Shown here: positions 1 to 6,093 of the stretch, one piece after another
How the letters are laid out: each line of letters starts with the position of its first letter
Position numbering within the stretch: position 1 is the stretch's first letter
Source: Porphyrobacter sp.
GTDB taxonomy: Bacteria; Pseudomonadota; Alphaproteobacteria; Sphingomonadales; Sphingomonadaceae
Assembly: GCA_014359685.1 (NCBI GenBank)
Contig: JACIYY010000160.1
Span: 1 to 14,702, forward strand
Length of the DNA: 14,702 nt
Reading direction: 5' to 3'
The notes under the pieces: model-generated
The model's input: the letters and a program-made list of their open reading frames with translations, nothing else
Told to the model about the DNA's origin: nothing
Databases searched by the model: none
Position numbers and translations under genes: made by a program

Positions 1-200
1 TCGACCTGCTCGCGGGCGCGGGCGGCCATCGCCTTGACCGCTTCGAACTCGTCGCGCGAGACGAAATCGGCCCCGCCCAGCGCCTCGCGCATCCGCTCGC
101 GCGCGCTCTCGCCGGCCTCGCGGGTCATCCCGGCCAGCGTGCCGGCGGCGGCGTTGGCCAGCTTGACGAAATCGGCGAACAGGGGGTTCTGGCTCTGCAT
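1..200 (-). CDS. ubiK: UbiK-like accessory factor (BMFP/YqiC family), C-terminus cut by window edge
   Basis: The 66 visible residues begin MQSQNPLFADFVKLANAAAG and contain DFVSRDEFEAVKAMAARARE. This is the typical layout of the BMFP (YqiC/UbiK) family: an amphipathic N-terminal helix, then a VSR-[DE]-EFEAVK segment leading into a C-terminal coiled coil, which lies beyond the left edge. In gammaproteobacteria UbiK is a small accessory protein of the soluble ubiquinone-biosynthesis complex; that role here is by homology only. The gene follows tlyA on the same strand after a 41-base gap, so the two may be co-transcribed. The ATG at 200 has no good Shine-Dalgarno sequence before it, but the protein starts here exactly as its family does. 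The ORF is open further upstream without adding recognisable sequence. Confidence 0.85.
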   Translation of the reverse strand, partial: MQSQNPLFADFVKLANAAAGTLAGMTREAGESARERMREALGGADFVSRDEFEAVKAMAARAREQV

Positions 201-241
201 GGTCGCAATGTGGCGCGCGCGACGCGCGAGAGCAAGGGCCA

Positions 242-988
242 TCAGCCTGCCGGTTCGCGCCATGCCGACACGAGGAATTCGACGTTTCCCTCGGCCCCGG
301 TGATCGGACTGGGGACGATCCCGTCGACCCGCCAGCCGCCCCCCTCCAGCCAGCCGCGCACCTCGGCGCAGACCCGCTGGTGCAGCGCCGGGTCGCGGAC
401 GATGCCGCCCTTGCCGACCTCCCCCCGCTGGACCTCGAATTGCGGCTTGATCAGCGCCACCAGCCGGCAGCGCGGCGCGGCCAGCCGCAGCGGCACCTCC
501 AGCACCTTGGCAAGACCGATGAACGAGGCATCGCAGACCACCCAGTCGCACGGGCGGTCAATCTGCGCGGGCGTGAGGGCGCGGGCGTTGGTCTGTTCGA
601 GCACGGTGATGCGCGGATCGGTCCGCAGCGACCAGTCGAGCTGGTTGGTGCCGACATCGACCGCGAAGACATGCACCGCGCCGCGTTCCAGCAGCACCTG
701 GGTGAACCCGCCGGTCGAGCTGCCGATATCCATTGCCACCGCGCCTGCCGGGTCGAGCGCGAAGACCTCCAGCGCGTGGGCCAGCTTGACCCCGCCGCGC
801 CCGACCCACGGATGGTCGCGGCCGCGCACCGACAGGTCGGCATCGCCCGGCACCTGCTGGCCGGGCTTGCCGACCCGCGCCTCGCCCGCGAACACCAGCC
901 CGGCCATCACCAGTGCCTGCGCGCGGGCGCGGCTGGGGGCGAGGCCCCGTTCCACGAGCAATTGGTCGATCCGCACCTTGCCTGCCAT
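242..988 (-). CDS. tlyA: TlyA-family rRNA (cytidine-2'-O)-methyltransferase
   Basis: This 248-residue protein has an N-terminal S4 RNA-binding domain (about residues 4-64, starting RIDQLLVERGLAPSRARAQA) and then an FtsJ/RrmJ-type Rossmann methyltransferase. The SAM-binding motif is MDIGSSTGGFTQVLLERGA (about 86-104). The K-D-K-E catalytic tetrad of 2'-O-methyltransferases appears complete as K68 (GGVKLAHAL), D153 (VVCDASFIGL), K181 (LIKPQFEV) and E237 (GNVEFLV). Family members methylate 23S rRNA at C1920, and some also 16S rRNA at C1409; they were once annotated as haemolysins. I chose the ATG at 988 because the S4 domain starts there. A TTG at 1012 would add eight residues with no family match. 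The gene diverges from the lipoprotein pair and precedes the ubiK-like gene. Confidence 0.95.
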   Translation of the reverse strand: MAGKVRIDQLLVERGLAPSRARAQALVMAGLVFAGEARVGKPGQQVPGDADLSVRGRDHPWVGRGGVKLAHALEVFALDPAGAVAMDIGSSTGGFTQVLLERGAVHVFAVDVGTNQLDWSLRTDPRITVLEQTNARALTPAQIDRPCDWVVCDASFIGLAKVLEVPLRLAAPRCRLVALIKPQFEVQRGEVGKGGIVRDPALHQRVCAEVRGWLEGGGWRVDGIVPSPITGAEGNVEFLVSAWREPAG

Positions 989-1012
989 CGTGGTGCCGCC
1001 GATAGGGCACAA

Positions 1013-1038
1013 GGAACCCGCGCCGCCAGCCGCTTGTT
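1013..1038 (+). promoter_or_regulatory. Candidate EcfG-type (general stress) promoter for the lipoprotein pair
   Basis: GGAAC at 1013-1017 is followed after 17 bases by TGTT at 1035-1038. The alphaproteobacterial EcfG consensus is GGAAC-N16/17-CGTT, so the -10 differs by one base. Transcription would begin near 1045, just upstream of an AGGAG Shine-Dalgarno sequence at 1055-1059 and the ATG at 1069, which is sensible spacing. The match is short and could be chance. Confidence 0.3.
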
Positions 1039-1068
1039 AGCCGCATGTGACGAGAGGAGCCTGATCCG

Positions 1069-1578
1069 ATGCGCCCTTCCCCCGCCCCGCTGTGTGCAGC
1101 GCTGCTGCTGGCCGCCTGTTCGCGCGGCAGCGACGAGCCCGCACCCGCGCCCGAACCGACGCTGACCAGCCAGCCCATGCCGACCGCCAATGCCGCAGGC
1201 GAGCCGCTGACGCCCGGGAGCTGGCGGATCGAGGAGGCCGCCGGCGGCGCCAGCGCGGCCTTCGTCGATCAAGGCGGGACAGTGCTGGTGGCGCTGCTGT
1301 GCAACCGCAATACCGGCGCGCTGGAGCTGACCCGGCCCGGAGCGGCGGAGGGGCCGCAGACCTGGGCAATCGCGGTCGGGGACCGGCGCGCGGCGCTGCG
1401 GATGATCCCCGGCGCCGGCCAGCCGCCGGCGCTGGAGGCGGAGCTCGATCCGTCGCAGCCGATCATCGTCGCCCTGCTCGACCCCGCCGAATCGATCACC
1501 CTCACCGCCCCCGGCGCCGCGCCCCTGCGCCTGCCCGGCCATAGCGGGATGAGCCGGGTGATCGAGGCGTGCAGCTGA
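1069..1578 (+). CDS. Small putative lipoprotein of unknown function (first of a tandem pair)
   Basis: The 169-residue protein has a short signal sequence ending in the lipobox LAAC with the lipidated cysteine at 17. Ser at +2 fits outer-membrane sorting by the E. coli rule. A Pro/Glu/Ala-rich linker (about 20-48) leads to a small, probably beta-rich domain containing GSWRIEEA, a Cys in LVALLCNRNTGALEL and the ending SRVIEACS. The ATG at 1069 has AGGAG nine bases upstream. The next gene overlaps its stop codon by one base, and its product shares the same skeleton: PG-[SD]-WR, a central Cys, LxRxG, a late LP and a terminal VIExC. The two conserved cysteines could form a disulphide in the periplasm. 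I do not recognise the family and assign no function. Confidence 0.8.
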   Translation: MRPSPAPLCAALLLAACSRGSDEPAPAPEPTLTSQPMPTANAAGEPLTPGSWRIEEAAGGASAAFVDQGGTVLVALLCNRNTGALELTRPGAAEGPQTWAIAVGDRRAALRMIPGAGQPPALEAELDPSQPIIVALLDPAESITLTAPGAAPLRLPGHSGMSRVIEACS

Positions 1579-2141
1579 TGGTGCGCGAGCGGACGCTCGC
1601 CGGCGGGCTGGGCGCGGTCGCCGCGCTGGCGCTGCTGGGGTGCCTGGCGCTGGGCGGCTGCGTGCCCACCACGCCCGAGCCGGCACCGCCTGCCCCGCCC
1701 GCGCCCGCGCCCGCACCGCCGCCGGTCACCGTGCCGCCGCCGGCGCCAAGCTATCAGAGCTGGATGGACGTGCCGGCGACGCCCGGCGACTGGCGCTACC
1801 GCGCCCTGCCCGGCAGCACCCGCGCCAGCTTCGGCACGGGCGGCGCCCCGCTGTTCGAGATGGCCTGCGAGCCGGCGGGCCGGGTGGTGCTGATCCGCGC
1901 CGGGACCAGCGGCGCGCCCGGCACCGGCACCACGCTGGAGGTGCTGACCGAGACCGCCAGCCGCGCCCTGCCTGCCACCAGCGCGCAAGGTGCGGTCAGC
2001 GCGCAGCTCTCCGCCCGCGACCCGCTGCTCGATGCGATGGCCTTTTCCAAAGGCCGCTTCGCCATCCGCACCGCCGGCCTGCCGACGCTCTATCTGCCCG
2101 CCTGGCCCGAAGTGACGCGGGTGATCGAGGATTGCCGCTGA
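1578..2141 (+). CDS. Small putative lipoprotein of unknown function (second of a tandem pair)
   Basis: The start ATG at 1578 shares its A with the stop TGA of the previous gene (TGATG), which suggests translational coupling. A GTG at 1569 would add three residues. The 187-residue product has a hydrophobic signal ending in LALGGC with the probable lipidated Cys at 28; a second possible lipobox ends at Cys 22. A Pro/Ala-rich linker (about 29-58) could span part of the periplasm. The globular part contains PGDWRYRALPG, MACEPAGRVVLIRAG and TRVIEDCR, matching the first lipoprotein in order and spacing, including both cysteines, so the pair probably arose by tandem duplication. Function is unknown. 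No recognisable enzyme motif is visible. Confidence 0.8.
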   Translation: MVRERTLAGGLGAVAALALLGCLALGGCVPTTPEPAPPAPPAPAPAPPPVTVPPPAPSYQSWMDVPATPGDWRYRALPGSTRASFGTGGAPLFEMACEPAGRVVLIRAGTSGAPGTGTTLEVLTETASRALPATSAQGAVSAQLSARDPLLDAMAFSKGRFAIRTAGLPTLYLPAWPEVTRVIEDCR

Positions 2142-2222
2142 GGCGCGGCTCTGGCGACGATCCGGGCGCCGGCGGCTTTTGGCCGGGCGAGGTCATGGTG
2201 TCCGGTCGATCGCCAGGCTCAA

Positions 2223-2243
2223 GCCGGCGGCAGCGCCGCCGGC
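2223..2243. terminator. Strong hairpin between convergent genes
   Basis: Arms GCCGGCGGC (2223-2231) and GCCGCCGGC (2235-2243) pair perfectly over 9 bp with an AGC loop. The hairpin sits four bases past the stop codon of the trehalose-synthase-like gene and about 80 bases past the stop of the second lipoprotein gene. Neither strand has a T-tract after it, so it is not a classical intrinsic terminator; it may stop transcription from both sides or protect 3' ends. The arm sequence GCCGGCGGC also occurs at 2168-2176, followed there by TTTT, which could act for the plus strand. Confidence 0.55.
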
Positions 2244-2247
2244 ACGA

Positions 2248-3918
2248 TCAGGCATCGGCCTCCGGCTCCTCCCCCACGATCATGTCCTCCAACCCGCCGA
2301 TCCGCAGCCAGCGATAGCCGCTCGGCTGCAGAACCAGGTGATACCAGCCGTCCGCGTGGCGCGGGATGATCTCGTTGGTCTGGATGCAGACCAGCGGCCG
2401 ATCGGAGCAATCCTGCGCCAATACCGGAATCCTCAACTCGGCCCTTTGGTCGAGCAGGTTGTGGACGAAGACCGAGACATTCGCCTCCAGCACATAGCAC
2501 ATCGCCAGCACGTGATCGGGGGCGGGCAGGATGGTATAGCTGCCCTGGCCCAGCTCTGGCAGTTCCTTGCGGGTCCGCAGCATCCGCTCGGTCCAGTTGA
2601 GCAGCGATCCGCTATCCGTCCGCTGCATCGCGACATTGACCGTGCGGTAGCCATAGGGACCGTCGTCGATCACCGGGCGGACCGGATCGGTGCTGGAGGT
2701 AAAGCCGCCATTGCGCGCCCCCGACCATTGCATCGGCGTGCGCGCGGCATCGCGTTCCGGCAGCGACAGGTCGTCGCCCATCCCGATCTCGTCGCCATAG
2801 CGGATCACCGGCGTGCCGGGCATGGTCAGCATCAGAGAATAGGCCAGCTCCAGCCGCCGCCGGTCGCCGCCCAGCATCGGCGCCAGCCGGCGGCGGATGC
2901 CGCGGCCGTAAAGCTGCATATCCTTGTCCGGCCCGAACGCATCGAACACCGCCTGGCGCTGGTCGTCGGGCAGGCGGCCGATATCGAGCTCGTCATGATT
3001 GCGCAGGAAATGCGCCCATTGCGCGGTCGGCGGCAGATCCCTGGACGCCTCCAGCATCGCGCGCAGCGGCCGCGTGTCGGCGCTTGCCAGCGCGTAGAAC
3101 AGCGTCTGGTTGACCGGGAAGTTGAACATCATGTGCAGCCGATCGCCGTCCTCGCCGAAATATTTGAGGCAATCCTCGGGCGGAATGTTGGCCTCGGCCA
3201 GGAACACGGCATCGCCCTTGCGCCACTGCGCCAGCTCGCGGATGCGGCGCAGCAGGCCATAGGCGGGCTCGGCGTCCTTGACCCGGATGCCGTCGGCGGC
3301 GATCAGGAACGGCACCGCATCCATGCGGAAGCCCGACACGCCCAGCTCCAGCCAGAAGGCGATGATCTTCATCAGCTCGGTCTGGACCTGCGGGTTGGCG
3401 ATGTTGAGGTCGGGCTGGAAGTCGAAGAACTTGTGGTAATACCAGGCCTTCGCCTCGGGGCTGTAGGTCCAGGTGCTGTCCTGCACGCCGGGAAACACCA
3501 TTCCTTCGTGGGCATCGGCCGGCTTCTCGTCCGACCAGATGTAGTAATCGCGGAACTTGCTGTCCGGATCGGCCAGCGCCGCCTGAAACCACGGATGCTG
3601 GTCGGACGTGTGGTTGAGCACCAGGTCCATCATCACCCGCATCCCGCGCGTGTGGCAGCCATGGGTGAACTCGACGAAATCGCCGAGTGAGCCGTAGCGC
3701 GGATCGACGCTGTAATAATCGGCCACGTCGTAGCCGTGATCGCGCCGGGGCGAAGGGTGGAACGGCGTCAGCCAGACCGCGCCGACCCCGAGGCCGTTGA
3801 GATAATCGAGCCGGTTCATCAGTCCGACGAAGTCGCCGATCCCGTCGCCATTGCCGTCGAGGAAGCTGTCGACCGAGAGGCTGTAGATGATCGTGTTCTT
3901 GTACCAGCGCTGATCCAT
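2248..3918 (-). CDS. treS: GH13 trehalose-synthase-like enzyme (maltose/trehalose isomerase)
   Basis: This 556-residue GH13 (alpha-amylase superfamily) TIM-barrel enzyme shows the classical catalytic set: nucleophile D200 (GFRMDAVPF), acid/base E242 (FLAEANIPPED) and transition-state stabiliser D309 (FLRNHDELD). It also has a calcium loop DGNGDGIGD (21-29), DLVLNHTSD (98-106) and QPDLN (168-172). The segments RWYKNTIIYSLSVDSFLD, GIRRRLAPML, YGDEIGMGDDL and RTPMQWS match TreS, which interconverts maltose and trehalose. Ala after the nucleophile fits action on alpha-1,4 linkages. A short C-terminal beta domain follows and no maltokinase domain is fused. The ATG at 3918 overlaps the alpha-glucosidase stop by one base (TGATG); a GTG at 3921 is possible. 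Substrate specificity within GH13 is inferred, and a hydrolase of the same subfamily is the main alternative. Confidence 0.8.
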   Translation of the reverse strand: MDQRWYKNTIIYSLSVDSFLDGNGDGIGDFVGLMNRLDYLNGLGVGAVWLTPFHPSPRRDHGYDVADYYSVDPRYGSLGDFVEFTHGCHTRGMRVMMDLVLNHTSDQHPWFQAALADPDSKFRDYYIWSDEKPADAHEGMVFPGVQDSTWTYSPEAKAWYYHKFFDFQPDLNIANPQVQTELMKIIAFWLELGVSGFRMDAVPFLIAADGIRVKDAEPAYGLLRRIRELAQWRKGDAVFLAEANIPPEDCLKYFGEDGDRLHMMFNFPVNQTLFYALASADTRPLRAMLEASRDLPPTAQWAHFLRNHDELDIGRLPDDQRQAVFDAFGPDKDMQLYGRGIRRRLAPMLGGDRRRLELAYSLMLTMPGTPVIRYGDEIGMGDDLSLPERDAARTPMQWSGARNGGFTSSTDPVRPVIDDGPYGYRTVNVAMQRTDSGSLLNWTERMLRTRKELPELGQGSYTILPAPDHVLAMCYVLEANVSVFVHNLLDQRAELRIPVLAQDCSDRPLVCIQTNEIIPRHADGWYHLVLQPSGYRWLRIGGLEDMIVGEEPEADA

Positions 3919-5543
3919 CACCGGTTCCCCCCGGCCGGCGCGACGATCACCCCCTCGTCCGCGCCGAGGCGGAAGGGACCCTCGGCCGCGCCGCTGCGGG
4001 CGGGATCGCTGGACAGCAGGATCGCGCCCCCGCGATAGGCGTCCGGCAGGCTGGCTGTGCGCGGTTGCGCGGCGAAGTTGAGCAGGATGGCAAGGCGGTC
4101 GGCGCCCTCCCCCCGCTCATAGGCGAAGATGTCCTCGCCCGCCTCGATCCGGCGATAGGCGCCGGTCCGCAGCACCGCATGGCTCCGCCGCAGCCGCAGC
4201 AGCGCGGTGTAGAGCGACAGCAGCGAGCCCGGCCGGCCGCGCTGCGCGGCGACGTTGCGGTCCGGCCAGTCGTCGGTCAGCGGCAGCCACGGCTCGACCA
4301 CAGAGAAGCCGGCATGGGGCTCGGCCGACCATTGCATCGGGGTGCGCGCGCGGTCGCGGTTGAAGCTGGTGCCGGGCTCCTGCCTGGCCCACGGGTCCTG
4401 GACACGGTCGGGCGGGATGGCGACGTCGGCGATCGCCAGCTCGTCGCCGTAATAGATCGTCGGCGTGCCGCGCAGCGTCAGCAGCAGCATCGCCGCGATT
4501 GCCGCCTGGCGCTCGCCGGTGCGGGCGGCGATGCGCGGCTGGTCGTGGTTGGAAAGCACCCAATTGGGCCACCCGCCGGGGGGCAGCGCCGCCTCGTATT
4601 CATCGACGATCTCGGCCACGCGCTCGGCGCGCCACGGGCACTGGATCAGCTGGAAGTTGAACGGCAGGTGGACCCCTGTGCCCTCCTCGCCATAATAGTG
4701 CATCAGCCGTTCGAGCGGCAGGTAGATCTCGCCGATCAGCAGCCGTTCGTCATATTCGTGCATCACCTCGCGCATCTGCGCGATGACCCGGTGGATCTCC
4801 GGCTGATCGGCGGAATGGACCTGCAGGGTGCGGTGGATCTCCGGCTCATCCGGCGAATAGGCCGGGTTGGGCGGGTTGTCGCGGAACTGGTCGTCCTTGA
4901 TCAGGTGCCAGATCACGTCGACGCGAAACCCGTCCACGCCCTTGTCGAGCCAGAAGCGCATGACATCGAACATGGCCGCGCGCACGTCGGGGTTGCGCCA
5001 GTTGAGGTCGGGCTGGGAGGCGAGGAAGGCGTGGTAGTAATATTGCCCGGTCGCCTCGTCCCATTCCCAGGCGCTGCCGCCGAAATTGCTGATCCAGTTG
5101 TTGGGCGGGTGATGCGAGCCATCGGACCCGCGCACCGGGTCCTTCCAGATATACCAGTCGCGCCTCGGATCGTCGCGGCTCGACCGGCTCGCCTTGAACC
5201 AGGGGTGCTGGTCGGAGGTGTGGTTGGGCACCAGATCGAGCAGCAGCTTGAGCCCGCATCCATGCGCCTCTTCCAGCAGACGGTCGAAATCCGCCATCGT
5301 CCCGAACAGCGGGTCAATGGCGCGATAATCGGCGATGTCGTAGCCGAAATCCCTCATCGGGGAGACGAAGATCGGCGACAGCCATAGCGCGTCCACCCCC
5401 AGCTCGCGCAGATAGGGCAGGTGCGCGCGGATGCCCGCGAGGTCGCCGACCCCGTCGCCGGAGCGGTCGCAGAACGATCGTGGATAGATCTGGTAGATCG
5501 TCTCGTCCCGCCACCAGCGGGCCGCCCGGGTAAAGTCATTCAT
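3918..5543 (-). CDS. GH13 alpha-glucosidase / oligo-1,6-glucosidase type
   Basis: This 541-residue GH13 enzyme begins RWWRDETIYQIYPRSFCD, as oligo-1,6-glucosidase/alpha-glucosidase family members do. Visible elements are a calcium loop (D26-D34), DLVPNHTSD (103-111), QPDLN (177-181), nucleophile D209 (GFRVDV), acid/base E272 (LIGEIYLP), stabiliser D334 (SNHDQPR) and RTPMQWS (400-406). Val directly after the nucleophile is associated in this group with activity on alpha-1,6 linkages such as isomaltose, although exceptions exist. Residues 232-252 contain a short internal repeat of D-[EQ]-PEIHR. No signal peptide is visible, so it is probably cytoplasmic and releases glucose from short oligosaccharides. 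It overlaps the trehalose-synthase-like gene by one base, so the pair is one translational unit. There is no Shine-Dalgarno sequence before the ATG at 5543; see the candidate promoter immediately upstream. Confidence 0.92.
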   Translation of the reverse strand: MNDFTRAARWWRDETIYQIYPRSFCDRSGDGVGDLAGIRAHLPYLRELGVDALWLSPIFVSPMRDFGYDIADYRAIDPLFGTMADFDRLLEEAHGCGLKLLLDLVPNHTSDQHPWFKASRSSRDDPRRDWYIWKDPVRGSDGSHHPPNNWISNFGGSAWEWDEATGQYYYHAFLASQPDLNWRNPDVRAAMFDVMRFWLDKGVDGFRVDVIWHLIKDDQFRDNPPNPAYSPDEPEIHRTLQVHSADQPEIHRVIAQMREVMHEYDERLLIGEIYLPLERLMHYYGEEGTGVHLPFNFQLIQCPWRAERVAEIVDEYEAALPPGGWPNWVLSNHDQPRIAARTGERQAAIAAMLLLTLRGTPTIYYGDELAIADVAIPPDRVQDPWARQEPGTSFNRDRARTPMQWSAEPHAGFSVVEPWLPLTDDWPDRNVAAQRGRPGSLLSLYTALLRLRRSHAVLRTGAYRRIEAGEDIFAYERGEGADRLAILLNFAAQPRTASLPDAYRGGAILLSSDPARSGAAEGPFRLGADEGVIVAPAGGNR

Positions 5544-5552
5544 ATCGGGGAT

Positions 5553-5577
5553 AATGGGGCAGGCGCCGGCTCGTTCC
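5553..5577 (-). promoter_or_regulatory. Candidate EcfG-type promoter for the alpha-glucosidase / trehalose-synthase pair
   Basis: Read on the minus strand, GGAAC (5577-5573) is followed after 16 bases by CATT (5556-5553). This differs by one base from the EcfG consensus GGAAC-N16/17-CGTT. The -10 element lies only about ten bases before the ATG at 5543, so transcription would start at or within a few bases of the start codon. That would explain the missing Shine-Dalgarno sequence through a leaderless message. Trehalose genes are common general-stress targets, which agrees. The call rests on a short motif only. Confidence 0.4.
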
Positions 5578-5600
5578 GATAGCGCGCGGGGCGCGGGCGG

Positions 5601-5993
5601 TCAGTCGAGGATCAGGTCGTCCTCCGCGTCGCGGGCGGCGAGCCGACCCATCGCCTCCAGCAAAGCGGCCATCGCCACCGGCTTGACGATGACCTCGTCG
5701 GCGCCGGCCTCCATGCAGCGCTGGCGCAGGTCGACCGCAGTATCGGCGGTGACGACGATGATCGGGACCGCGCAATTGCACCCCCCGCCGCTGCGCAGCA
5801 GGCGCATCGCGGTGAGTCCGTCCATTCCGGGCATCCGCAGGTCCATCAGCACGATGTCGAACTTGCGGGTCGCCAGAATCTCCAGCCCGCTTTCGCCATC
5901 ATAGGCTTCCTCCATGTCGACGCCGACGACCTTCAGCATGTCGCGCACGACCCGCCGGTTCATCGCATCATCTTCGACAAACAGCACCTGCAT
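5601..5993 (-). CDS. Stand-alone CheY-like response regulator receiver
   Basis: The 130 residues form a single receiver domain with no output domain. The start MQVLFVEDDAMNRRVV carries the acidic pair D8/D9. The phosphoacceptor is D51 (IVLMDLRMPGMDG), the signalling Thr is T82 (IIVVTAD), and the conserved Lys is K104 (VIVKPVAM). All key residues are present, so it should be phosphorylated. It lies 100 bases downstream of the sensor kinase on the same strand and is its most likely partner. Its sequence resembles the receiver domains usually found at the C-terminus of hybrid kinases. The ATG at 5993 has GGAG nine bases upstream (6006-6003). The short acidic tail DAEDDLILD has no known role. It may be a phosphotransfer intermediate or act by protein contact, because it has no DNA-binding domain. 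Confidence 0.93.
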   Translation of the reverse strand: MQVLFVEDDAMNRRVVRDMLKVVGVDMEEAYDGESGLEILATRKFDIVLMDLRMPGMDGLTAMRLLRSGGGCNCAVPIIVVTADTAVDLRQRCMEAGADEVIVKPVAMAALLEAMGRLAARDAEDDLILD

Positions 5994-6093
5994 CGATTTC
6001 GTCTCCAGAACCTCCCGCCATGTAGCCTGGTAGGGTTAACGAGCTTTTATTTCCTTCGGCCGTGGCGGGCCGGATTGCGGCGGTCGGGGCGCC

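Noticed and set aside
210..1040. Plus-strand open frames opposite tlyA
   Set aside because: The minus strand encodes an intact TlyA with SAM motif and catalytic tetrad. The plus frames are compositional shadows.
2248..3918. Plain alpha-amylase annotation for the second GH13 enzyme
   Set aside because: It has no signal peptide, and many segments follow the TreS pattern instead, so a trehalose-synthase-like call fits better.
5583..5595. 5-bp GC hairpin after the receiver gene as a terminator
   Set aside because: The stem is short with no T-tract, and such structures are expected by chance at this base composition.
5994..6093. AT-rich patch before the receiver gene as an EcfG promoter (GGAAA...CGTT)
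   Set aside because: The two elements are only 8 bases apart instead of 16-17. A weak internal promoter is possible but cannot be supported.
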